Positions 16,951 to 24,101 of a DNA stretch of 64,000 bases are shown piece by piece; the first letter of the stretch is position 1; the number at the start of each line of letters is the position of its first letter. This stretch comes from Peribacillus sp. FSL P2-0133 (lineage in GTDB: Bacteria; Bacillota; Bacilli; Bacillales; DSM-1321). The DNA lies in the NCBI RefSeq assembly GCF_037975445.1, contig NZ_CP150254.1, positions 5,144,001-5,208,000 on the forward strand. Reading direction: 5' to 3'. The notes under the pieces were generated by a model. That model did no database searches and was not told where the DNA came from. It saw only the letters and a program-made list of their open reading frames with translations. A program made the translations under genes and the position numbers.

Positions 16951-17853
16951 ATGGAACTACGACAATTACGTTATTTTGTTGAAGTCGCCGAGAGGGAACA
17001 CGTCTCTGAGGCCGCAGAGCACCTGCATATTGCACAATCAGCAATCAGCCGGCAAATCTCCAGACTGGAAGATGAGCTTGGCGTTCTGTTGTTCGAGAAA
17101 ATCGGCCGTAATATCCAGCTAACTCCAATTGGTAAAATTTTCTTGATTCATGCAAAAACGGCGATACAGGCGATAGAATATGCCAAATATCAAATTGATG
17201 AGTTTTTGGACCCTGAACACGGAAGCATTAAAATCGGGTTCCCGACAAGCCTTTCCACCCATTTACTCCCTACCGTCATATCCGCTTTTAAAGATGAGCA
17301 GCCGAATATCGGCTTCCATTTAAGACAGGGATCTTATTCCTCTTTAAAGGAAGCTGTCAAAAATCGCGAAATCGGATTAGCCTTCCTTGGACCTATCCCG
17401 ACAAACGATCCAGATATCGAAGGTCATATCCTGTTCACGGAAAATATTTCCGCTTTACTGCCGATAACGCACCCATTGGCCGAAAGGAAAAGTCTGCGTC
17501 TAAGTGACTTGCGAAATGATCCCTTCGTCTTGTTTCCAAAAGGATACATCTTTCATACTATCGCTCTCGAAGCATGCAAAGCGGCCGGTTTCGCACCGAA
17601 CATCGCCTCGGAAGGTGAAGACATGGATTCCATAAAAGGGCTCGTATCTGCCGGAATCGGAGTCAGTCTGCTCCCTGACAGTACCTTTTATGAAGTCATT
17701 CCAAGACTGACTGTCAAAATCCCGATCGATACACCCGAAGTCAAACGGACTGTCGGCATCATCACTCCCAAAAACAGGGACTTGGCACCATCAGAAAAAC
17801 TTTTTTACCAATTTGCCAAGAAGTTCTTCTCTGTTCTCGAGCAATATCAATAA
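16951..17853 (+). CDS. gltC: LysR-family activator of glutamate synthase
   Basis: A 300-aa LysR regulator. The HTH is at residues 1-60 (MELRQLRYFVEVAEREHVSEAAEHLH, then SRQISRLEDELG), and the effector domain shows GSIKIGFPTS. It is divergent from gltA and shares the T-N11-A operator region, as B. subtilis gltC does. That protein activates gltAB when 2-oxoglutarate is high and is blocked by glutamate dehydrogenase. AGGAGG lies 8 nt before ATG 16951. Confidence 0.95.
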   Translation: MELRQLRYFVEVAEREHVSEAAEHLHIAQSAISRQISRLEDELGVLLFEKIGRNIQLTPIGKIFLIHAKTAIQAIEYAKYQIDEFLDPEHGSIKIGFPTSLSTHLLPTVISAFKDEQPNIGFHLRQGSYSSLKEAVKNREIGLAFLGPIPTNDPDIEGHILFTENISALLPITHPLAERKSLRLSDLRNDPFVLFPKGYIFHTIALEACKAAGFAPNIASEGEDMDSIKGLVSAGIGVSLLPDSTFYEVIPRLTVKIPIDTPEVKRTVGIITPKNRDLAPSEKLFYQFAKKFFSVLEQYQ

Positions 17854-17952
17854 AACATGACGATCCTTCTAAACTGTGAAGGTAGATGGGGCAACTTATC
17901 TATAGCCCACTGTTCGAATAACGTATCAATTATTCGTTCAGGAGGAATATAC

Positions 17953-18444
17953 ATGAAACCCACCCATTCACATCTTGCTTGGCATGAAACACTCGAGCTT
18001 CATGAATTGGTCGCCGCCCAGTCCAATGCTCTTATGAAGTTCAAAAAAGCTTATCCGAAAATAAAAGACCCCATTTAAAAAACGATATATAGGCAAACGA
18101 TCGATTCCCTTACCCAAAACATCATGGAGTTGCTGCTTTACCCATTGACGCCTAAGACGGGCAAGGATGACGATGTAACAAGGGATGACGCATCGGCCGT
18201 TGCTGCCGGGGAATTGCTTGGCTTTGCCAAATCATCCATCAAAAATTATGCAGGTGCCATTACTGAAACAGCCACCCCTTCCCTTCGAAAAGTATTTAAG
18301 AAACATTTATATGGAGCCATCGATACCCATGCCAAGATATTCCACTACCTTTATGAACGAAACCTCTATCCTGCATACGACTTGAACCAATTGCTTCAAA
18401 ATGACGTCGATGATGCCAATAAAGCTCTTTCACAACCATTCTAA
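17953..18444 (+). pseudogene. CotF-like spore coat protein gene with an in-frame stop
   Basis: AGGAGGAATATAC precedes ATG 17953. The frame codes [20 protein letters not shown], typical of CotF/YusN-like spore coat proteins, but meets TAA at 18076-18078 after 41 codons. The same frame then continues without a shift (KTIYRQTIDSLTQNIMELL) to a stop at 18442-18444, and the downstream part keeps the family pattern. One base change (for example TTA to TAA) explains this. An internal ATG at 18124 has no SD. It is called a nonsense pseudogene unless the stop is read through or is a sequencing error. Confidence 0.75.
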
Positions 18445-18451
18445 ATGCAAC

Positions 18452-18485
18452 AAAAAGGCAAGCATATCGATTGCTTGCCTTTTTG
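18452..18485 (+). terminator. Terminator after the spore coat pseudogene
   Basis: GGCAAGCA and TGCTTGCC form a stem with a 7-nt loop, flanked by A5 and T5. Its intactness suggests recent gene decay. Confidence 0.9.
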
Positions 18486-18573
18486 CCGCGTTCCGATTCC
18501 GTTTTTTATTATAATGTTATAATATATAAGAATTGGTTTTAATTAGGCAAATAGTATTCAAGAGGTGAAAATC

Positions 18574-19173
18574 ATGAAGAAGATCTTTTTATCCATCATC
18601 CTATCCCTGATCTCATTTTCGTTAGTCGCCTGTAAGGCTAATGAGCCAAAATCCGGGAATAACCTTTCAGTTCCTGAGTTGACGGCAAGGGAAAAAGCCA
18701 TCCTGGAGAATTCAAGTGAACATTCCTTTCTTATCGATTTCAATGTTGATGATACATACGAGGAGATGTCCGTCTGGGTCGAAAAATATGAATTTGGCAA
18801 ACTTGTCGAACCTCAAATGGGACGCATGACAACTGCCATCAAAGATAATGGGACAATCATCTTTACGACTTCCAAAACGGTTGCTGATCAAAATCAATCG
18901 ATGTTCAACATCAGCATTCAAAACGACGATGGTACGGATACAGTTACTTATCCTGAAACCATTGATGAAATGGAGTCCAGCGTATGGGGCAGTGCTGGGA
19001 ACCTCAAAATAAACAGCACCAACAAGCTTGCATTGGCGAGTATTTGTTATTCAAGCGGAAATGAAGGCATATATTCACTTTCCACTGATTTTTATGATGA
19101 TAGTGATGGCCATATGGACGAGTTGAAGAAATACGATGTCGTCTATCTTCTGAGAAGTGAATTCACTAAATGA
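18574..19173 (+). CDS. Uncharacterised lipoprotein
   Basis: A 199-aa protein whose signal peptide ends in LVAC with Cys20, so it should be lipid-anchored on the outer face of the membrane. The mature part is rich in acidic residues and beta-strand-like stretches ([28 protein letters not shown]). I do not recognise a named family. AGAGGTGA precedes ATG 18574; the in-frame GTG at 18565 lies inside that SD. It is a single-gene unit between two terminators. Confidence 0.75.
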   Translation: MKKIFLSIILSLISFSLVACKANEPKSGNNLSVPELTAREKAILENSSEHSFLIDFNVDDTYEEMSVWVEKYEFGKLVEPQMGRMTTAIKDNGTIIFTTSKTVADQNQSMFNISIQNDDGTDTVTYPETIDEMESSVWGSAGNLKINSTNKLALASICYSSGNEGIYSLSTDFYDDSDGHMDELKKYDVVYLLRSEFTK

Positions 19174-19186
19174 GCTGAAAAATTAT

Positions 19187-19227
19187 GGGGCAAGTTAAAT
19201 CGAACTTGCCCCTTAATTGTTTTTTTC
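19187..19227 (+). terminator. Terminator after the lipoprotein gene
   Basis: GGGGCAAGTT and AACTTGCCCC form a 10-bp stem with a 6-nt loop, followed by a T-rich tract. Confidence 0.9.
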
Positions 19228-19429
19228 ATTCCGCCCTATTTACCGCATCAAGACCTCCCCTTACAGTCATCTCCCTAGCCTTACAGTAATCCCAATAGCC
19301 GCCCGACGAATTACATATATCCTGTATCAAGCTAGAGAAAAACTCATGCTTTAAGAGCAATTCAAGATCGAAGTGGTGGATTTGGCGATCCAAAAGCAAA
19401 TGAGAGTCCGCCAAGAGGCTGACTCCCAT
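19226..19429 (-). CDS. Small ORF, weak resemblance to Sda-type kinase inhibitors
   Basis: ATG 19429 follows AGAGGTTG at about 9 nt and gives 67 residues. The segment LLADSHLLLDRQIHHFDLEL then HEFFSSLIQDI loosely follows the helical hairpin of sporulation kinase inhibitor Sda (LSDEQL ... FISLVLQEI) but with extra residues and an extra Cys-rich tail. It overlaps the T run of the preceding terminator by two bases. It could be chance; no promoter is evident. Confidence 0.3.
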   Translation of the reverse strand: MGVSLLADSHLLLDRQIHHFDLELLLKHEFFSSLIQDICNSSGGYWDYCKAREMTVRGGLDAVNRAE

Positions 19430-19757
19430 AAATTGACAACCTCTTATTATTCTCATCTCTTTTAGTGAATTATTTAAAGTCTTTCACTTCTAAATTAATA
19501 CCAGCTACTTTATCTTTGATACATTAGTTAAAAAAGATCATTTAATGTTTGTCACAATTAATTCGACATCCATAAAAAGGGGGTTGAAGGAAGAGGCATT
19601 TGGGTGTAATCTTTAAAAATAAAAAACCGGAAAGAAGATATTTAATTGAAGAAAATCATCCTCCTCTTTGCAGCAGTAGTCATTGCAAGCTCTCTCGGAC
19701 ATCAAATAAACGGCGGATATATGGACCCTCGAAAATCTCGTCATAGGTATATGCATT
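19430..19757. other. Mostly non-coding stretch with a possible secreted peptide
   Basis: This A/T-rich stretch has no sizeable gene. On the plus strand TTG 19646 opens a 45-codon frame to 19783 (MKKIILLFAAVVIASSLG, then a basic tail), which looks like a signal peptide with a short mature part. The SD (AAAGAAG) is weak and the frame runs into the terminator at 19758-19793. It may be a relic of a peptide gene. Confidence 0.3.
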
Positions 19758-19793
19758 TTAAAAAAGGAATCCGCCATTTTTGAGCTGGATTCC
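19758..19793 (-). terminator. Terminator of the ABC-transporter operon
   Basis: Read on the minus strand: GGAATCC, a 14-nt loop, GGATTCC and TTTTTT. Confidence 0.75.
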
Positions 19794-19825
19794 TAATATT
19801 TTCTGAAGTATTTAATCCCATTAAA

Positions 19826-20473
19826 TTACTCACTATCCTCATTATTTCTCTCCAATAACAGGTCACTCTCATTTGATATATAACCATCTTTTCCCGTTTT
19901 ATCAATATATATGATATACCCATTCTTCAGTTCAATTTCGATTGGCCTTTTTACTTTTTCATCTATTTCCCATTGAATGGTTTGCAAACTTTCGGTTTCC
20001 GTTTCATCTTTTATATCGACAAACACTCGGATTTTGTCGTTTGTCCTTGATAGTACATAATTCCCCGCTTGTATTTCTGTACCGACCACATAATGACCAG
20101 GATTTTTAATGATGATTTTTTGATCCTTATTCTCTAGTTTTTCAAATTCAGAAGGCCTGAATTCCATTTTTCCTTTAATCGAGAAATTTTCATTCATATG
20201 AAAGGGCTCTGCATGTAAAACGGCATTTTTGTGCATTTTATCACCAAAAAATTCCGTTTCATTATCGAGGGCTTTGATATCATAATAGCCTGGATCGATA
20301 CCTTTACCGACAATGATTTTTTGTGATTCCAAAACCTTATAGGATGCTGCATTATTTTCCGTATTTCTATTATCGGCACTAACTGCTGATGAAACAAAGT
20401 ACACTTTATATATAAGGAATCCGCCTACTAATACGAGTAAGCTTAATGCTGCCATTCTTTTATTTAGAGTCAA
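19826..20473 (-). CDS. Membrane-anchored accessory protein of the ABC operon
   Basis: About 215 aa, with one N-terminal transmembrane anchor (LSLLVLVGGFLIYKVYFV) and an extracytoplasmic beta-rich domain with two similar halves. KIIVGKGIDPGYYDIKAL and NPGHYVVGTEIQAGNYVL both follow a G-x-[EI]-I-x-x-G-x-Y pattern, as in small ligand-binding repeats. TTG 20473 is preferred because GGAGG lies 8 nt upstream; the in-frame ATG 20488 lacks an SD. The start overlaps the ATPase stop, so translation is coupled. It is the last gene of the operon. Function is unknown; a periplasm-side sensor or immunity partner would fit. Confidence 0.7.
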   Translation of the reverse strand: MTLNKRMAALSLLVLVGGFLIYKVYFVSSAVSADNRNTENNAASYKVLESQKIIVGKGIDPGYYDIKALDNETEFFGDKMHKNAVLHAEPFHMNENFSIKGKMEFRPSEFEKLENKDQKIIIKNPGHYVVGTEIQAGNYVLSRTNDKIRVFVDIKDETETESLQTIQWEIDEKVKRPIEIELKNGYIIYIDKTGKDGYISNESDLLLERNNEDSE

Positions 20474-21101
20474 GAACGATTCCTCCATTATCCATGTTTA
20501 TATATTCATCCGCTAACATTTCTAAATCCTGTTTATGATGACTTGTCAAAATGATGAGTGCCCCGCGTTCTTTCTCCTCTTTCAAGATTTGATAGACTTG
20601 AATGACGCCTTCTTCATCGATTGCATTTGTTGGTTCATCCAATAATAAAATATCCGGTTTTTCAAATATCGCTTGGGCGACGCTTAGACGTTGTTTCATT
20701 CCTAACGAAAATTTTCCTGTCTTCATTTTTGAATCCGGATCAAGGCCGACTCTTTTTATCGCCATTTTGATATCCTCATCAGTCGCGATGTTCCTGATTT
20801 TTGCTAAAATTTTTAGATTTGTATAGGCGTCATACTGGTGAAGCAGGGACGTGTTTTCAATAATGACACTAATATTAGCAGGATATGAGATTTCCTTATG
20901 AAGGATTTTTTCATCTATCGAAATTTCACCTGAGCTGGGCATGATTAACCCTGCAATCGCTCTAAGCAGCATCGTTTTTCCAGAGCCATTTCTTCCATAC
21001 AAACCATATATTTTCCCGCCGCTAAACTCATAATTAATATCATGTAAGAGCGTCTTCTTCTTCATCCGTTTATTTAAAGAGCTAATTTGTATTTTTGTCA
21101 T
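20460..21101 (-). CDS. ABC transporter ATPase (peptide/lantibiotic-type export)
   Basis: A 213-aa ATPase. Walker A GRNGSGKT lies at 36-43, the signature is FSLGMKQR, Walker B is ILLLDEPTNAID and the H-loop is LTSHH. Short ATPases of this kind work with ABC-2-like membrane proteins in bacteriocin export or immunity. GAGGTG precedes ATG 21101. It overlaps its 3' neighbour by 14 nt and follows the membrane gene closely, so it belongs to the five-gene operon. Confidence 0.88.
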   Translation of the reverse strand: MTKIQISSLNKRMKKKTLLHDINYEFSGGKIYGLYGRNGSGKTMLLRAIAGLIMPSSGEISIDEKILHKEISYPANISVIIENTSLLHQYDAYTNLKILAKIRNIATDEDIKMAIKRVGLDPDSKMKTGKFSLGMKQRLSVAQAIFEKPDILLLDEPTNAIDEEGVIQVYQILKEEKERGALIILTSHHKQDLEMLADEYINMDNGGIVLDSK

Positions 21102-21112
21102 TGTGCACCTCA

Positions 21113-21835
21113 TTAAGTTAAATCCATTTTCTTTAATCGTATAAATGATAAAACACATAAAATGATTGTTATTATGGTTAAAACCATATATGCAAGTGCC
21201 AGCGATAATCCACCTACTTCAGGTAAATGCACCCTTTCATACATTCCGAAATTGGGAATCAAAAAATATAAAATCCACGTCAGCTTTTGTACTGATAAAA
21301 GAACTCCGCCTAAAGTGACCGAAAAAAGCACATAAACATTTATCAGTAATAAGGATACTTCCTCCGCAAAATGTAGTTCGAGTGCCATTTGAATAAAAAT
21401 AAGGACAATATTGGACATAATATACAGACCTGCTATACAAATAAATGATTGGAAATCATCATAAAAAAATGCCTCACCCACATTATTTATATAAGCGAAT
21501 ACGATAGAGAAAAGAAGTTGGATTAAAGATAACCCAGATATAAGGATCATTAAGTTCCCGATTCTTCTAAACCCAAGTTTCACCTTGCTTTTTTCCCTAA
21601 TCATCAGGTATATTCCATAACCGGAAATATACTGCCGCAAATAACCTAACGATAAAAAACTCAATCCAGCAAAGAACATATACCATGTTCCCAATACAAC
21701 AAATTTATTACTGATCGGAACTCCGCTAACGATCATATATCCCGTAAGATCGGCTTTAGAGCCATCAAAATAATGAAATAATAAAATTTGTAACAATATT
21801 ACGATCAACATGGTTAAGAAAATTCGTTTAGTCAT
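21113..21835 (-). CDS. ABC-2-like membrane protein, third subunit
   Basis: A 240-aa polytopic membrane protein with about six hydrophobic segments (ILLQILLFHYF, VLGTWYMFFAGLSFLSLGYL, LSLIQLLFSIVFAYI and others). No enzymatic motif is present. ATG 21835 overlaps the stop of the upstream gene by 8 nt (ATGACTAA), typical of coupled permease subunits. I infer a transport role from the adjacent ATPase. Confidence 0.75.
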   Translation of the reverse strand: MTKRIFLTMLIVILLQILLFHYFDGSKADLTGYMIVSGVPISNKFVVLGTWYMFFAGLSFLSLGYLRQYISGYGIYLMIREKSKVKLGFRRIGNLMILISGLSLIQLLFSIVFAYINNVGEAFFYDDFQSFICIAGLYIMSNIVLIFIQMALELHFAEEVSLLLINVYVLFSVTLGGVLLSVQKLTWILYFLIPNFGMYERVHLPEVGGLSLALAYMVLTIITIILCVLSFIRLKKMDLT

Positions 21836-22559
21836 CAGAAACACCAAACATGAAATCTTTTTTCTCGATCGCAAATAGCCCAAGTAAAATCATTACAATT
21901 GATAGCAATAACTCTTTTCCAATCATGATTAGCGAATAATATCCTGTAATTCCGCTGCTTAATAAAGGATCGATAACATTTGCGGCGCTGGCAGGGCCCC
22001 AAGCAATATTTAGCTGACTCTTCATCATATATAAGAGAAAACATATACAAAAGGTTCCTGCCATCGCTATGATTAAATTGGAATAATCAAAAATAAAATA
22101 ATAAAGCATTCCAATCGAGAAATAAATACACGTTAATAGTGCTAGATTAAGAAGGCATAGGTTCCAATAATTTGATGAAATAAAGTGAAATCTATCGAAT
22201 AAGAAAACAGCTGCGAAATTAATCAATAAAATGCTGAACGCAAAGATAAACGAACTTATAAAAACTTGGATAGTCCGTCTCCGGTACATGTCGATTCTTG
22301 ATTTTAAGCGAACGATAATGTGTGGATGCTCATCTTCAATAAAAAAGCGATAAAATAGTAACAAAGGAATAATATATGTGATCAGTAAATTTTTAATTGA
22401 GAGATAGCCATCTACACTCGCACTTACATCAATGATCAATGGATACGATGGGTCTAGTTGCTTTATTTTCAAATAATGAATATTATAGATCATCCATAAA
22501 CATCCAAATAACAGTAAAAGCAGCCTGAATACATACACTTTTTTTGGATTAGACTTCAT
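21828..22559 (-). CDS. ABC-2-like membrane protein, second subunit
   Basis: A 243-aa membrane protein with about six transmembrane segments. The basic loop RLKSRIDMYRRRTIQ after the second segment is typical of ABC-2-like permeases. ATG 22559 overlaps the preceding gene by 11 nt, with AGGTG upstream. Not assignable to a named family by eye. Confidence 0.75.
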   Translation of the reverse strand: MKSNPKKVYVFRLLLLLFGCLWMIYNIHYLKIKQLDPSYPLIIDVSASVDGYLSIKNLLITYIIPLLLFYRFFIEDEHPHIIVRLKSRIDMYRRRTIQVFISSFIFAFSILLINFAAVFLFDRFHFISSNYWNLCLLNLALLTCIYFSIGMLYYFIFDYSNLIIAMAGTFCICFLLYMMKSQLNIAWGPASAANVIDPLLSSGITGYYSLIMIGKELLLSIVMILLGLFAIEKKDFMFGVSDD

Positions 22560-23313
22560 CACTTTTCACCTTATAAATGAACCCGACCGTGATAATCGCT
22601 AAAAAAAGGATGGTAGATTTAAAGAAAATAAAAATGAAAGCTTCCAAGGTCACTTCGTTAAACGGTTGGATGATCATTGCTAATGAATAATTCAGTCCTA
22701 AAATTTGTGAAAACCAAATAACAAAGCTTAACGGATACGTATACTTTATATCCGGAAAACACCAACTAAGGACAGTAGCCATCCCTGCGCATAAACTAGT
22801 GAAAAAACCAAAAATGATGATATAAACCACATTACTGACAGCAGGCATTTTGTTGGCGAGTGTGTATAAAGGATTTTCCGGGAATAAATCTGGGGTCAAC
22901 CCAGTGTCAAATTCACCATTCATGAAAACCATATATGCAATGAGCATATTAAATAATAAGCAACCAACCATCACTAAAAAGGAAAATGACATATTTCCTA
23001 ATAACATCGTTTTATAATAAGAATATCGCCCTTTTGTGGTCGCTACGATATAACGGTAGCCTGTTTTATAGTCTTGAATATAGCTGTCGGCGCACATGAT
23101 CAATAGAAAAATGGGCAAAAACCAGATTAGTAGTATTTGCATCATATGACCTAATGAACTTGCCGCTAAAAAAGTGGCTAGATGGGGCATGATCCATGAC
23201 TCTGAAACATTGCCGATCAAAATAAAAATATCAATAATAACAATCGCCACAATACATAAAACGATGAACTTTGTTTTTTTATTATTTGTTAATCGATAAT
23301 AATAACTATTCAT
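22549..23313 (-). CDS. ABC-2-like membrane protein, first subunit
   Basis: A 254-aa polytopic membrane protein beginning MNSYYYRLTNNKKTKFI. The middle has SYIQDYKTGYRYIVATTKGRYSYYKT-like coupling sequence, reminiscent of permeases whose cytosolic loop meets the ATPase. GGGAGACAAA precedes ATG 23313; the longer in-frame start at 23349 has no SD. It follows the secreted-protein gene by about 70 nt. Confidence 0.75.
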   Translation of the reverse strand: MNSYYYRLTNNKKTKFIVLCIVAIVIIDIFILIGNVSESWIMPHLATFLAASSLGHMMQILLIWFLPIFLLIMCADSYIQDYKTGYRYIVATTKGRYSYYKTMLLGNMSFSFLVMVGCLLFNMLIAYMVFMNGEFDTGLTPDLFPENPLYTLANKMPAVSNVVYIIIFGFFTSLCAGMATVLSWCFPDIKYTYPLSFVIWFSQILGLNYSLAMIIQPFNEVTLEAFIFIFFKSTILFLAIITVGFIYKVKSDEV

Positions 23314-23383
23314 TTTGTCTCCCTTTATAAGGCCACCATGAATCAACAATCATCCAAGGTGGCTTCACCATATTCATCATTTT

Positions 23384-23868
23384 TTATTTATTATATTCCG
23401 TGGTGTAAGATTCTTTATACTGTCCAGGTAATATTCTCCCTGTCTCCTCATCCCAATATCCGTTTACGGAATAGCTGCTAGAACTTACATTATTATTCTC
23501 AGCCGTTAACCTAACATTAGCGGCATTCGCACCTGCATTGCCTTTAACATAATGATTGCGCCCACTATTTAAACCGCCGCTACCAGCTGTAACTTTCACT
23601 GAAGGAGATACGTTCGTGCCGTTGCTTTTTTCGAGCCAATACGTCGTTACCGTATTAGTTCCTTCTGTTGATTTATACATTCTCACCTTCCATGTATTCC
23701 GTTCTGTAGTCGTTTGGCGATACTCTGTGCCTGTGTACAGTTTGCTTGATCTTTCAGAATCGTAAATGAATAATTCGTATTCTCATTCCCAGCCTCAACT
23801 GAAAGCGTTCCTAACCCGATTGAGCAAGCTAAAATAGTACCTAATGCTATTACTCTTACTTTTCCCAT
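23384..23868 (-). pseudogene. DUF2712-like secreted protein, frameshifted
   Basis: AGGAGGAATTTT precedes ATG 23868. The first frame gives a signal peptide (MGKVRVIALGTILACSIGLG, then LSVEA) and GNENTNYSFTI, but after about 23760 it becomes unrelated and stops at 23683. The neighbouring frame then reads SKLYTGTEYRQTTTERNTWK, VRMYKSTEGTNTVTTYWLEK, NVRLTAENNNVSSSSYSVNG and YWDEETGR down to 23384. Joined, this is a ~155-aa secreted protein like the DUF2712 family found beside ABC transporters in Bacillus. One indel between about 23745 and 23775 accounts for it. It is broken in this strain unless it is a sequencing error. Confidence 0.7.
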
Positions 23869-24017
23869 AAAATTCCTCCTGAAATTTATTATTGAACAGA
23901 TTAATGATATAAGAACGGCGAGTATGTGAAGTTTCAGAATTAAAACGCGAAACACCAGATCTGAAATCATGGGAGTGACAATGCACAGATGAATACTCTT
24001 AAACAAAGCATGGTAAA

Positions 24018-24046
24018 AACACCGCTCATCATCGAGCGGTGTTTTC
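24018..24046. terminator. Second hairpin between subtilase gene and ABC operon
   Basis: ACACCGCTC and GAGCGGTGT flank a short loop, with A and T runs on the two sides. It is a possible bidirectional terminator, second after the subtilase gene. Confidence 0.65.
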
Positions 24047-24059
24047 ATTCGTTTTCCCA

Positions 24060-24095
24060 TAAAAAAAGCCGTTTAACATGTAAGTTAAACGGCCT
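24060..24095 (-). terminator. Terminator of the subtilase gene
   Basis: On the minus strand GCCGTTTAAC pairs with GTTAAACGGC across 6 nt, followed by TTTTTTT. Confidence 0.9.
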
Positions 24096-24101
24096 TCACT
24101 G

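Noticed and set aside
23900..23960. SigW-type ECF promoter (TGAAAC ... CGTT) before the DUF2712-like gene
   Set aside because: The spacing is about 13 nt instead of 16-17, so the match is not convincing.
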